Shown piece by piece: positions 42,101-50,586 of a stretch of DNA of 64,000 bases. The DNA lies in contig CAZBPM010000019.1 of NCBI GenBank assembly GCA_964493785.1, positions 36,392 through 100,391 on the forward strand, written 5' to 3'. The notes below the pieces were generated by a model, which saw nothing but the letters and a program-made list of their open reading frames with translations, was not told the DNA's origin and made no database searches. This DNA comes from Hyphomicrobium_A sp964493785. GTDB taxonomy: Bacteria; Pseudomonadota; Alphaproteobacteria; Rhizobiales; Hyphomicrobiaceae. Made by a program: the position numbers and the translations under genes. The first letter of the stretch is position 1. The number at the start of each line of letters is the position of its first letter.

Positions 42101-42847
42101 TTACTTCGCGGGCGGCGCGGATGTTGCCGGTGTCGGCGGTGAGGCCGGGACGGTGCCGGTCTCCGGTGCTTGCGCAGCGGGCGGCTTCGGTGTCGGCACC
42201 TCGACGGGACGTGTGCAGTTGGCCCTGATGTTGATGGCTGCAAGCCGTTTGCGCTCCGCCTTGGACTCCGAGAAGGGCGAGAACGACAGCCGCGTGAGCT
42301 TGTACAGTTCGTCGGTGAACGTGGCGCCGCAGTTGAGCACCAGCTGGTGCATCTGCGCCATCTGGCACGCATCGAGGATCGGGATCACGTCCTCGCCGGC
42401 AAGCTTCTTATCGTAGGCCCTCGTAAGGCAGCGGTCGATGTCCGCCATGGTGGCGACGAGGTCGTCCTCGAACGACTTCTCAAGTGCCGTGAAGCGCAGG
42501 TCGCCGCTGACTTCGCGGATGACGAACAGGTTCAGAAGGATGTTCTTGTTCCAGTCGACGAAGGCTTCGTCGTACGCGCGCTTACGGTACTGGATCTCCT
42601 CCATCGGCGCGTTGCGGCGCATGGATGAAACCACCATTCCGGCCCTGGTGCGGCGCTCGTAGACCAGATTGGCCAGTGTCTCGACGGATTTGCGGCGCGT
42701 CTGTTGGGTCGAGTACGTCTGGGCGAGCCAGGCCCCGATGCAGGCTGTTACCACGCCGTTCAGTACTGCGGAGGTGAGCGCGAACATAATGAGCTGGCGC
42801 CGCGTCAGACGCGCGGCGCGGACGAGCCCCAATCCGTATTTTGACAT
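42101..42847 (-). CDS. Hypothetical protein with one N-terminal membrane helix
   Basis: I do not recognise a family. The 248-residue product has a basic N-terminus (MSKYGLGLVRAARLTRRQ), one transmembrane helix (LIMFALTSAVLNGVVTACIGAWLA), a helical extracytoplasmic domain rich in charged residues, and a Pro/Ala/Thr-rich C-terminal tail of about 30 residues. Four cysteines (CLTRAY, DACQMAQ, NCGATF, NCTRP) lie in the outer domain and could form disulfides. It is convergent with cpdR. Confidence 0.7.
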   Translation of the reverse strand: MSKYGLGLVRAARLTRRQLIMFALTSAVLNGVVTACIGAWLAQTYSTQQTRRKSVETLANLVYERRTRAGMVVSSMRRNAPMEEIQYRKRAYDEAFVDWNKNILLNLFVIREVSGDLRFTALEKSFEDDLVATMADIDRCLTRAYDKKLAGEDVIPILDACQMAQMHQLVLNCGATFTDELYKLTRLSFSPFSESKAERKRLAAINIRANCTRPVEVPTPKPPAAQAPETGTVPASPPTPATSAPPAK

Positions 42848-42892
42848 CGCCCCCCTCCCGTCACCCCACGGGTGAGGAGGAGCATAGCAGAA

Positions 42893-43966
42893 TTATCCGC
42901 CTGTCACGCTCATATGACGTGAGAGAGCGGGGCGGTTGACGCGACGATCGATGACGAAGTCGTGGCCCTTGGGCTTCAGAAGCATCGCCTCGTCGATGGC
43001 GGCTTGAAGTGCCTCGTCCGAAGCGCTAGCGCGGAGCGGCTCGCGGAGGTCGACGGCGTCCTCCTGCCCGAGGCACATGAAAAGAGTGCCGGTGCAAGTC
43101 AGGCGCACGCGGTTGCAGCTCTCGCAGAAATTATGCGTCATCGGCGTGATGAAGCCGAGGCGGCCGCCGGTCTCCTTGATGCGGACATAGCGTGCCGGGC
43201 CGCCGGTGTTATGAGGGATGTCCTCCAGCGTCCAGCGGTCGAGCAGTCGGGCGCGCACGATCGACAGCGGCAGGTACTGGTCGACGCGGGCGCCGTCGAT
43301 CTCGCCGAGCGGCATGGTCTCGATCAGCGTCAGGTCGTAGCCGCGACCGTGGGCGAACGTGATGAGGTCGTCGATCTCGTCTTCGTTGGTGTCCTTCAAG
43401 GCGACTGCGTTGATCTTCACCTTGAGGCCGGCGGAGTCGGCTGCGTCGAGGCCGTGCATCACGGTCGACAGATCACCCCAGCGGGTGATGGCGCGGAAAC
43501 GGTCAGGCCGCAGGGTGTCGAGCGAGACATTGATGCGCTCAACGCCGAATCGCTTCAAGTCGTGGGCAAAGCGCTTCAGCTGGCTGCCGTTGGTGGTGAG
43601 CGTCAGCTCGTCGAGGCGGCCCGATTGAAGATCGCGGGACAGGGTCTCGAACAGCCAGAGGATGTTCTTGCGAACCAGCGGCTCGCCGCCGGTGATGCGC
43701 AGCTTCCTGACGCCGCGATCGACGAAGGCGGTGCAGAGACGGTCCAGTTCCTCTAGGGTGAGCAGGTCCTTGCGCGGCAGGAAGCTCATGTTCTCGGACA
43801 TACAGTACACGCAGCGGAAGTCGCAGCGGTCCGTCACCGAAACCCTGAGGTAGGTGATGCTACGGCCGTAGCGATCGACGAGAGCCGTTTGCGGCTCGAT
43901 GTTTTTATGATGGGCACTCACGTTCGGCGATGTGCTCCCTAAGGCGGTATGGAACGCAGACAACAC
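42893..43966 (-). CDS. moaA: GTP 3',8-cyclase
   Basis: This radical-SAM enzyme makes the first molybdenum-cofactor intermediate from GTP, together with MoaC. The frame gives up to 357 residues. It carries the radical-SAM cluster motif CDFRCVYC, LRITGGEPLVRKNI, and the second-cluster cysteines CESCNRVRLTCTGTLFMCLGQ near the C-terminus. The start is a GTG at 43966; a GTG at 43921 would give 342 residues and is plausible. moaC is not in the window; mobA and mobB lie 0.4-1.6 kb away. Confidence 0.96.
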   Translation of the reverse strand: MLSAFHTALGSTSPNVSAHHKNIEPQTALVDRYGRSITYLRVSVTDRCDFRCVYCMSENMSFLPRKDLLTLEELDRLCTAFVDRGVRKLRITGGEPLVRKNILWLFETLSRDLQSGRLDELTLTTNGSQLKRFAHDLKRFGVERINVSLDTLRPDRFRAITRWGDLSTVMHGLDAADSAGLKVKINAVALKDTNEDEIDDLITFAHGRGYDLTLIETMPLGEIDGARVDQYLPLSIVRARLLDRWTLEDIPHNTGGPARYVRIKETGGRLGFITPMTHNFCESCNRVRLTCTGTLFMCLGQEDAVDLREPLRASASDEALQAAIDEAMLLKPKGHDFVIDRRVNRPALSRHMSVTGG

Positions 43967-44110
43967 ATGCCATACATGGTCTCGCGGTGGGCGTTAAGCT
44001 AGCGTCGGCGGCGGGGTGTTCAAGGGATTATTGCGTTCGGCGTGCCGGATGGCTCAGGTCGGGGCCGTAGATCGGCATGGTCGCCGCCCGGGGGCCGCAG
44101 CGTCGCGTCA

Positions 44111-44410
44111 ATGCTTTTAAGGTCACTTATAAGCCTTGTGGAGTGGCTTGCCCTCCGCGCCACGTCGATCCTCAACGTGGAAGCTCGATCGGGCGCCGGG
44201 CAAAGCACGGCGGACCGCGCCGGGCAGCTTCTGGTCGTGCCTCAGGACGGACTGGAACAGGAAGCCGACCGCTGGCTGGGCCTGTGGTGGCTGTGGCTGG
44301 CGACGGCGGTGATCGTCATGGTCCTGGCTGGAGGCTACGTGGCCCGCCGGTGGAGGCGGAAAACCGGCGAGCTGAGGCAGGGCTGGTTTACCTGGCGAAG
44401 GCCGCGATAA
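44111..44410 (+). CDS. Small hypothetical membrane protein
   Basis: I do not recognise it. The 99-residue product (start ATG 44111, MLLRSLISLVEWLALRATS) has a hydrophobic, amphipathic N-terminus and one clear transmembrane helix (WLGLWWLWLATAVIVMVLAGGYVA), then a basic C-terminus (RRWRRKTGELRQG). It is convergent with mobB and the two genes overlap by 23 bp at their 3' ends. An upstream in-frame start at 44042 exists. No ribosome site is strong, so it could be a chance ORF. Confidence 0.45.
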   Translation: MLLRSLISLVEWLALRATSILNVEARSGAGQSTADRAGQLLVVPQDGLEQEADRWLGLWWLWLATAVIVMVLAGGYVARRWRRKTGELRQGWFTWRRPR

Positions 44411-44894
44411 AGGCCGCCATGCCTTCGGCGTCGTCGAGCGCGAACACGGGCAGATCCAAAGAATTGGTGTCGTGATCGGTGGCGATGGCGACGATGCGGG
44501 TGTCGTTCGGAGCGAGAGGGGTTTGTGTCTCCGCCACCTTGCGACGCACTTCGATCTTCGGGATCGGCGCGTTTTTATAACCCTCGACGATCACGAGGTC
44601 GGCGCTGGCGATATGTGGGCTCAGCTCGGCGAGCCCTGGGGGAGCGCCGATCTGGCGGCAGCCCGACATTTCCCAGGAGTCCGGGCCGATGACGAACGTC
44701 TTCAGGGCGCCGGCTCGGGCATGGCGCTCGCCGTCGGTGGAGCCGGTGAGCGGGCCGAGGGCATGATGGGTATGCTTCACCGTCATGACCTTGAGACCGC
44801 GCTGGGCCAGCAAGGGGATGAGGCGCTCGACCAGGGTAGTCTTGCCGGAGTTCTTCCAGCCGACGATGCCGACGAGGACGGGCGGCCTAACCAC
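44388..44894 (-). CDS. mobB: Molybdopterin-guanine dinucleotide biosynthesis adaptor MobB
   Basis: This is a GTP-binding partner of MobA. The 168-residue protein has the P-loop GIVGWKNSGKTTLVERLIPLL, followed by VKHTHHALG and DLVIVEGYKN. No ATG starts it; GTG at 44894 is chosen, 6 nt after GAGG, so the first codons overlap the end of mobA by 8 bp. The frame is also open upstream inside mobA, but that part has no family sequence. Confidence 0.9.
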   Translation of the reverse strand: MVRPPVLVGIVGWKNSGKTTLVERLIPLLAQRGLKVMTVKHTHHALGPLTGSTDGERHARAGALKTFVIGPDSWEMSGCRQIGAPPGLAELSPHIASADLVIVEGYKNAPIPKIEVRRKVAETQTPLAPNDTRIVAIATDHDTNSLDLPVFALDDAEGMAAFIAAFAR

Positions 44895-45540
44895 GGGATG
44901 CCTCGGCACGAAAGAGCGCGCGGGCCTGCTCAAGGTCGGCGGGCGCGTTGACGTTGAAGAACGGGTCGACGCTGGTCCCGGCGATGTCCGCGGGGGCGAA
45001 GTCGGCAACGGCGCAGCCCTGCGCATCGGCGAAGCGATGCAGGGCGCGGGTGTTTTGCTGCAGCGAGGACGCGATCGCTTCCAGCAGCTCGATGCGCCAA
45101 AGGCCGGCCACCGGGTGGCGCTCGCCGCCGGACGCGGCAATCGCGCAGGGGGCGGCAGCGGCCGTAAGCGCGGCTTTCAGGCGAGCGACGAGATCGAGGG
45201 GAAGGAACGGGCTGTCGGCCGGAACGCTGGCGATGAATTTGGCGTCCGGCGTTTCGGCGCGCACCCAAGCGATTCCGGCGTGCAGGCCGGCCAGCGGGCC
45301 GGCGTAGCCCTCGATGCTGTCGGGCACCACCGGAAGGCAGTAGCCGGAGAAGCGTGCCGGGTCGCCGTTGGCGTTAATGACGATGCGCCCGACCTGGGGG
45401 CGAAGGCGAGCGAGGACGTGCTGAAGCATCGGCTTGCCGCCGATATCGAGCAGAGCCTTCTCGCTGCCGCCCATGCGTGATGACCTACCGCCGGCCAAAA
45501 GGACGCCCGTCACCTCGCTGTCGGTCTCGCTCGGCCGCAT
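44887..45540 (-). CDS. mobA: Molybdenum cofactor guanylyltransferase MobA
   Basis: It attaches GMP to molybdopterin, giving the bis-MGD form used by many molybdoenzymes. The 217-residue protein has the nucleotide-binding signature GVLLAGGRSSRMGGSEKALLDIGG, then GPLAGLHAGIAW and SVPADSPFLPLDLVARL. It overlaps mobB. Presence of mobAB implies bis-MGD enzymes elsewhere in the genome. Confidence 0.96.
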   Translation of the reverse strand: MRPSETDSEVTGVLLAGGRSSRMGGSEKALLDIGGKPMLQHVLARLRPQVGRIVINANGDPARFSGYCLPVVPDSIEGYAGPLAGLHAGIAWVRAETPDAKFIASVPADSPFLPLDLVARLKAALTAAAAPCAIAASGGERHPVAGLWRIELLEAIASSLQQNTRALHRFADAQGCAVADFAPADIAGTSVDPFFNVNAPADLEQARALFRAEASRG

Positions 45541-45675
45541 ATGTTGCTCACTCTGCCTATCTGGGCGATTTAGGCGCCGGTCTGGGCGAGAGCAAGCCGC
45601 CAGAACCGCACGTCATTGTGACTGGGGGTGCGGCCGAGATATAAGGGCTGGAAAACCTGGGATGGAGACGCTTGC

Positions 45676-46779
45676 GTGACGGCCAAGGTCAATCGCCGCA
45701 GATTTCTGGCGGGAGCTGCCGCGGGCACAGGTGCCGGCGTCGCCGCGCCGGCCATCGCGCAGACCAAGCCGACGATCGAGTGGCGGCTGACGTCGAGCTT
45801 TCCGAAGTCGCTCGATACGATCCACGGCGCGGCCGACACCTTCGCCAAGGTGCTGGGCGAGATGTCGGACCAGAGCTTCCGCGTGCGCGTGTTCGCACCC
45901 GGAGAGCTGGTGCCCGGCCTCAACGCGGCCGACGCGGTCACCAACGGCAGCGTCGAGGCGGCGCACACGGCGTCCTATTACTACTGGGGCAAGGACCCGA
46001 CGTTCGCGATCGGCACGGCGGTTCCGTTCGGTCTCAACTACCGCATGCAGAATGCATGGATGTACCAGGGCGGCGGCATTGACCTGATGAACGCGTTCTA
46101 CGCCCGCTACAACATCATCGCGTTTCCGGGCGGCAACACCGGCACGCAGATGGGAGGCTGGTACCGGCGCGAGATCAACACGCCGGAGGACTGGCGCGGT
46201 CTGAAGATGCGCATCGGCGGCCTGGCCGGCGCAGTAATCGCCCGGCTCGGCGCCGTGCCCCAGCAGATCGCGGGCGGCGACATCTACCCTTCGCTGGAGA
46301 AGGGTACGATCGATGCGGCCGAGTGGGTGGGCCCCTACGACGACGAGAAGCTCGGCTTCGCCAAGGTCGCGAAGTACTACTACTACCCCGGCTGGTGGGA
46401 AGGGCAGGCGATGCTGCACTTCTTCATCAACATCGATAAGTGGAACGCGCTGCCGAAAAGCTATCAGGCGATGGTGCGCGCGGCGGCCGAGGTTGCCAAC
46501 ACGGGGATGATGACGCGCTACGATCTCCAGAACCCTGCCGCGATCCGGCGGCTCGCGATCGGCGGGGCGGAACCGAGGCCGTTCTCGGAGGCCGTCCTGG
46601 ATGCATGCTTTAAGGCATCGACTGAGGTGTTCGCGGAACTGTGCGCGAAGAACGCCGATTTCAAGAAGATCTACGAGGCGACGCTCGGTATCCGCGGCGA
46701 AGACTATCTGTGGTTCCAGCTCGCGGAGCACACCTACGACACCTTCATGATGATCCAGCAGCGCAAAGGGCTGGTGTGA
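45676..46779 (+). CDS. TRAP transporter solute-binding protein (DctP family)
   Basis: This periplasmic binding protein feeds a tripartite ATP-independent transporter. The 367-residue protein begins with a twin-arginine signal (VNRRRFLAGAAAGTGAGVAAP), so it is folded before export. The mature domain has EWRLTSSFPKSLDTIHGAADTF, DVGPEL-like segments and the arginine region DWRGLKMRIGGLAGAVIARLGAVPQQI, and VGPYDDEKLGFAKVAKYYYYPGWWEG, resembling the TakP-type carboxylate binders. The start is GTG at 45676 with GGAG 8 nt before. Its likely membrane subunits are at 48779-51177 on the other strand. Substrate not proven. Confidence 0.93.
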   Translation: MTAKVNRRRFLAGAAAGTGAGVAAPAIAQTKPTIEWRLTSSFPKSLDTIHGAADTFAKVLGEMSDQSFRVRVFAPGELVPGLNAADAVTNGSVEAAHTASYYYWGKDPTFAIGTAVPFGLNYRMQNAWMYQGGGIDLMNAFYARYNIIAFPGGNTGTQMGGWYRREINTPEDWRGLKMRIGGLAGAVIARLGAVPQQIAGGDIYPSLEKGTIDAAEWVGPYDDEKLGFAKVAKYYYYPGWWEGQAMLHFFINIDKWNALPKSYQAMVRAAAEVANTGMMTRYDLQNPAAIRRLAIGGAEPRPFSEAVLDACFKASTEVFAELCAKNADFKKIYEATLGIRGEDYLWFQLAEHTYDTFMMIQQRKGLV

Positions 46780-47153
46780 GCGTGGCGCGATCGGATCCGT
46801 GGGGACGCGTGGCCGCCTCGGTGCTTCTTCTGAGCGCGCTCGCAGTGGGAAGTGTTGCGGCGGTAATACGTCCCGGCTCCCGGGTGGAAGTGAAGTCCAA
46901 CTCGATCTGGTTTGAGGATCGCGCGAAGCTGTCGGAATGGCAGCAGCTGAAGAAGGCCGGCGACGCTGCGGCGTTGCAGGTCTACGAGACGCGGGTATTA
47001 GGCACGCGCGAAGCCTGGCAGTTCACAAAGCCGCTGGCGGTGAAAATTCTCGGTTTCGAGACGTCGACCGATCAGGTCAATGTCGAGATGACGACGCCGG
47101 GCCGCCTCGAGGGTAGCGTCTGGATGCTCGACGCCGCTGCGATAGCTCAGTAG
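46776..47153 (+). CDS. Hypothetical exported or anchored protein following the binding protein
   Basis: I do not recognise a family. The 125-residue product (start GTG 46776, SVARSDPWGRVAASVLLLSALAVGSVAAVI) has an N-terminal signal or anchor helix, then a mixed region with SRVEVKSNSIWFEDRAKLSEWQQLKKAGDAAALQVYETRVLG. Its start overlaps the TGA of the TRAP binding protein, so it is translationally coupled to it. A GTG at 46782 is an alternative. A role as an accessory of the transporter is inferred only from this coupling. Confidence 0.65.
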   Translation: MSVARSDPWGRVAASVLLLSALAVGSVAAVIRPGSRVEVKSNSIWFEDRAKLSEWQQLKKAGDAAALQVYETRVLGTREAWQFTKPLAVKILGFETSTDQVNVEMTTPGRLEGSVWMLDAAAIAQ

Positions 47154-47334
47154 AGCGCGCGGCTAGCAAGTTGGCTTGGACTGCGATCTTCCCGCCGAAG
47201 CTGCGGCAGGCGCAACACGTCGGAACCTCCGCGCTCGCTCGGGTCATTTTCCTCAGTGCGCAAAGCATAATCGCTCGATATGCTAGAAGGCGAAATATGC
47301 CTCGGGTGCCGGGGCTGCAGGCCTTGGGGGACAC

Positions 47335-48228
47335 GTGAAAACGCCAGCTGTGAATCTCATTGTGCTGTGGGGGCTGGCAATCGGCGCAATCCTCACTCTG
47401 CCCATGGCCGGCGATAGCGGCTTGCCAATCCACTATCCCGTTGCAAATGCCCAAGCGTCGGGCGAGGCCACCGGCGCAAACGAAAAGCAAGCGTTCGAGG
47501 CTGCCAAGGAACTTGGGACCGTAGAGGCCTGGGATGCGTTCCTGTCGAACTTCCCAACTGGCTTTCACGCGGACTTGGCACGGGCCTATGTGAAGAAGCT
47601 CGTCGCTCCCGCCAACAATTCGGCTCCGCCCGTCGCCGTGTCCAAAGCGCCCGAGCAAGCCGCGGTCGAGAGGCCGTGTGCAGATTTCAAAAAGCTAAAG
47701 TCGGAACGCTCCAAGGAGGCGGCGAAAATCCATTTCATCAACCAGTCCGAGGGGACTGTGATTATTCAGTGGGTGGACTTCGACGGCGCGCTCAAGGAAT
47801 ACGGGCAACTGGAACCGGGAGAAGAGTTGGTCCAGGAGACGTTCCTGACCCATCCGTGGGTCACCGCCTATGGGGAAGGCAGCTGCCGGCAGATATTCCT
47901 GCCGCGCGATGGCGTGTCGGTAGCGCGCGTTCTGCCGGAGGACCAGCTGCCTAAGCCACCGAAGCGCACGTCGAAAGCTTCGGACGATGATGACGATGGC
48001 GAGCGGGCGAAGAAGCCTGCAAAGCCGTCCAAGCCTTCCAAGGCGACCATCGAGCGGCGCGCCAGGGCGGCGTGCGTCGACATGGGCATGATCTACATGA
48101 ACGGCAAATGCGCGCCGAAGACCAAGACCGAGCAAAAGAAAGCAGCGAAGAACAAAAACAAGGCTTGTCCGGCAGGGATGTACCGCAATCCCTATGGCCA
48201 ATGTCAGCCAAACGAGACGGGCGGCTGA
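47335..48228 (+). CDS. Secreted protein with von Hippel-Lindau-like beta domain
   Basis: This 297-residue protein of unknown function starts with a signal peptide (VNLIVLWGLAIGAILTLP). Residues about 30-85 are a helical region with EKQAFEAAKELGTVEAWDAFLSNFP. Residues about 118-190 match the VHL beta-domain pattern: IHFINQSEGTVIIQWVDFDG, LKEYGQLEPGEELVQETFLT, then HPW (H173-P174-W175) and a Cys before IFLP. The C-terminal third is Lys/Asp-rich with a final conserved-looking Cys motif (CVDMGMIYMNGKC, CPAGMYRNPYGQC). The start is GTG at 47335. It follows the TRAP binding-protein pair by 180 bp and is followed by a hairpin. Function in bacteria is unknown. Confidence 0.8.
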   Translation: MKTPAVNLIVLWGLAIGAILTLPMAGDSGLPIHYPVANAQASGEATGANEKQAFEAAKELGTVEAWDAFLSNFPTGFHADLARAYVKKLVAPANNSAPPVAVSKAPEQAAVERPCADFKKLKSERSKEAAKIHFINQSEGTVIIQWVDFDGALKEYGQLEPGEELVQETFLTHPWVTAYGEGSCRQIFLPRDGVSVARVLPEDQLPKPPKRTSKASDDDDDGERAKKPAKPSKPSKATIERRARAACVDMGMIYMNGKCAPKTKTEQKKAAKNKNKACPAGMYRNPYGQCQPNETGG

Positions 48229-48243
48229 TCTGTCCAGCTGACC

Positions 48244-48264
48244 GGCCGGGGATGCGCCCCGGCC
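48244..48264. terminator. Hairpin between convergent VHL-like and cupin genes
   Basis: A perfect 8-bp stem (GGCCGGGG / CCCCGGCC) with the loop ATGCG lies between the two convergent stop codons. No U-rich tail follows on either strand. Confidence 0.5.
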
Positions 48265-48285
48265 CGTTGCAAGCTCGTGAGCGAA

Positions 48286-48732
48286 CTAAGTGATCTTTTT
48301 GGTGGTGAGCTTGGCGATGGCCTCGTCGGCATAGACCTCCAGCTCGGGCAGGAGCACGACGCTCTCCTGCTCGTTGGGGTCAGTCCGCGCGATGACGGCT
48401 GAAATCGGTCTGTCGGAGATGTTGATCGGCAGGTGCGGGACGCCGGCTGGAATGTAGAACAGGTCGCCTGCCTTGGTGACGGTCTGATGCTGCAGCTTGT
48501 CGCCGTAGAGTGCGACCGCCTCCCCATCGAGCACGTAGATCGCCGTCTCGTGGCTCTCATGCATGTGCGCCTTCGCGCGGCCGCCCGGCGGGATGGTGAG
48601 CAGGTGCATGCAGATGCCCTTGGAGCCGGTGGTCTCAGCAGCGATGCCGTTAAAATACGTCAGACCCTGCTTGCCGTCGTAGGTGTCGTCCGGTCGGATC
48701 AGACGGCATGTCGGCTCGGAATGATCGTCCAT
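48286..48732 (-). CDS. Cupin domain protein
   Basis: This is a 148-residue small cupin with metal-ligand pattern: H-x-H in AKAHMHESHETAIYVLDGEA and the closing PAGVPHLPIN with the third histidine. It has no signal peptide. It sits between the convergent VHL-like gene and the TRAP permease gene on the same strand as the permease, but about 47 bp lies between the permease start-side genes and it (downstream of dctM), so it may be cotranscribed with the TRAP subunits. Substrate unknown. Confidence 0.88.
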   Translation of the reverse strand: MDDHSEPTCRLIRPDDTYDGKQGLTYFNGIAAETTGSKGICMHLLTIPPGGRAKAHMHESHETAIYVLDGEAVALYGDKLQHQTVTKAGDLFYIPAGVPHLPINISDRPISAVIARTDPNEQESVVLLPELEVYADEAIAKLTTKKIT

Positions 48733-48778
48733 TACGTCACCTCCTGCGAATCGTGGGGTGCAGCCTACCCGACTTCAC

Positions 48779-50572
48779 TCATGGTTTTACGATAACCGGA
48801 GGGACCGACATGTCGAGTGTCGGAGCGCCGGGGCCTGTAGTTTCAGGCGGGGGAGCTCCTGGGATCTGCGGCGGATATGGCGGTAGCGAGAAGCCCTCGC
48901 CCTTGAACGCCGGAGGCGGCGCGCCCGGCACGACCGCGGGCTGCGTTCGAGCAGTGGGCGTTTGCGGTGCGTCGTGCCGGACGAGACCGGGGAAGGCGAT
49001 CAGCAATCCCACCATGAAGAGCTGGATGATCACGAACGGCACCGCACCCCAGTAGATCTGTCCCGAGGTGACGGGCGGCATCGTGCGTCCGGTGACGCGG
49101 TCGATGTACGATGTGCGCGGGGCAACCGAGCGCAGATAGAACAGCGCGAAACCGAACGGCGGGTGCATGAAGCTCGTCTGCATGTTCACAGCGAGGATCA
49201 CGCCAAACCAGATGAGATCGATGCCGAGGTTCTGTGCCGCGGGCGCCAGCAGAGGCACGATGATGAATGCCAGCTCGAAGAAATCGAGGAAGAAGGCGAG
49301 GAAGAAGACCAGCACGTTGACGAAGATGAGGAAGCCGATCTCGCCGCCCGGCAGGGACACCAGCAGGTGCTCGACCCACAGGTGCCCGTTTACGCCATAG
49401 AAGGTGAGCGAGAAGATGCGTGCACCGATGAGGATGAACATCACGAAGGCGGAGAGCTTCGCCGTCGCCTGCGCAGCCGAGCGGATGATCTCAAGGCTGA
49501 AGCGCTGGGGATTGCCGTCGCTCAAGCGCTTGCCGAGCGCCAGCAGCATTGCGCCGACTGCACCCATGCCGCCACCTTCGGTCGGCGTGGCGACGCCGAT
49601 GAAAATTGTGCCCAGCACGAGGAAGATGAGCAGAAGCGGCGGGACCATCACGAAGACAACCTGCTCGGCCAGCTTCGAAAGCAGGCGCGGGCCGCCGGAG
49701 CGGGCGATGAGCCAGTTCGCAGTCGCGACGGCGATTGAAAAGCAGATTGCGAGCGTCAGCGTCAGGATGATGAGATCGGCGCCAACGTAGCCGGTGCGGC
49801 GCATGATGAGCCAGGCCGTGAGCCCGGAGCCGATCGACAGGACGACGAGAGAGCCATATCCGCGCGAGCCATCGGGTTCGCGGTGAATGATTGCTTCCTT
49901 CGGCAGCCCGGGCGCGGCGCTCGGCCAAATCATGGATACGGCGAAGGCGAACAGCGCATAGAAGCCGGCCAGCATGAGTCCGGGCACCAGCGCGCCGGTG
50001 TACATGTCGCCGACCGAGCGGCCGAGCTGATCGGCGAGTACGATCAGCACCAGTGAGGGCGGAATGATCTGCGCGAGGGTGCCGGAGGCGGCGATGGTGC
50101 CGGCGGCGAAGCGGGTGTCGTAACCGTAGCGCAGCATGATCGGCAGCGAGATGAGCCCCATAGAGATCACGGAGGCGGCGACGACGCCGGTGGTGGCCGC
50201 GAGGAGGGCGCCAACGAAGATCACTGCGTAGGCGAGGCCGCCGCGCACGCTGCCGAAAAGTTGTCCGACGGTTTCGAGCAGGTCCTCCGCCATGCCGGAG
50301 CGCTCGAGGATCAGACCCATGAAGGCGAAGAACGGTATCGCCAGCAGGGTGTCGTTGTTCATCACGCCGTAGATGCGCTCGGGCAGGGTGCCGAGAAGCG
50401 GCCAGGACAGGTTGATCACGCCGCCCGAATAGGCGGCCAGCTCGACGCCGACGACGAAGAACACGAGACCGACTGCGGCAAGCGAGAAGGCTGCGGGATA
50501 GCCCAGAAGCAGAAAGGCGATGAGCGCCGCAAACATGATCGGCGCAAGATTTTCGGCGATCAGCTCGAGCAT
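48779..50572 (-). CDS. TRAP transporter large permease subunit (DctM family)
   Basis: This is the main membrane subunit of a TRAP transporter. The 597-residue protein has the hydrophobic DctM core: EDLLETVGQLFGSVRGGLAYAVIFVGALLAATTGVVAASV, then LPIMLRYGYDTRFAAGTIAASGTLAQIIPPSLVLIV with the conserved GTL and PPS, and GVATPTEGGGMGAVGAML. It exceeds the usual 430 residues because of a central insertion and a Pro-rich tail (PGAPPPAFKGEG onward). It lies 14 bp after the small subunit gene. The matching binding protein is 2 kb away on the other strand. Confidence 0.93.
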   Translation of the reverse strand: MLELIAENLAPIMFAALIAFLLLGYPAAFSLAAVGLVFFVVGVELAAYSGGVINLSWPLLGTLPERIYGVMNNDTLLAIPFFAFMGLILERSGMAEDLLETVGQLFGSVRGGLAYAVIFVGALLAATTGVVAASVISMGLISLPIMLRYGYDTRFAAGTIAASGTLAQIIPPSLVLIVLADQLGRSVGDMYTGALVPGLMLAGFYALFAFAVSMIWPSAAPGLPKEAIIHREPDGSRGYGSLVVLSIGSGLTAWLIMRRTGYVGADLIILTLTLAICFSIAVATANWLIARSGGPRLLSKLAEQVVFVMVPPLLLIFLVLGTIFIGVATPTEGGGMGAVGAMLLALGKRLSDGNPQRFSLEIIRSAAQATAKLSAFVMFILIGARIFSLTFYGVNGHLWVEHLLVSLPGGEIGFLIFVNVLVFFLAFFLDFFELAFIIVPLLAPAAQNLGIDLIWFGVILAVNMQTSFMHPPFGFALFYLRSVAPRTSYIDRVTGRTMPPVTSGQIYWGAVPFVIIQLFMVGLLIAFPGLVRHDAPQTPTARTQPAVVPGAPPPAFKGEGFSLPPYPPQIPGAPPPETTGPGAPTLDMSVPPVIVKP

Positions 50573-50586
50573 ACCCCCTCCCGCGC

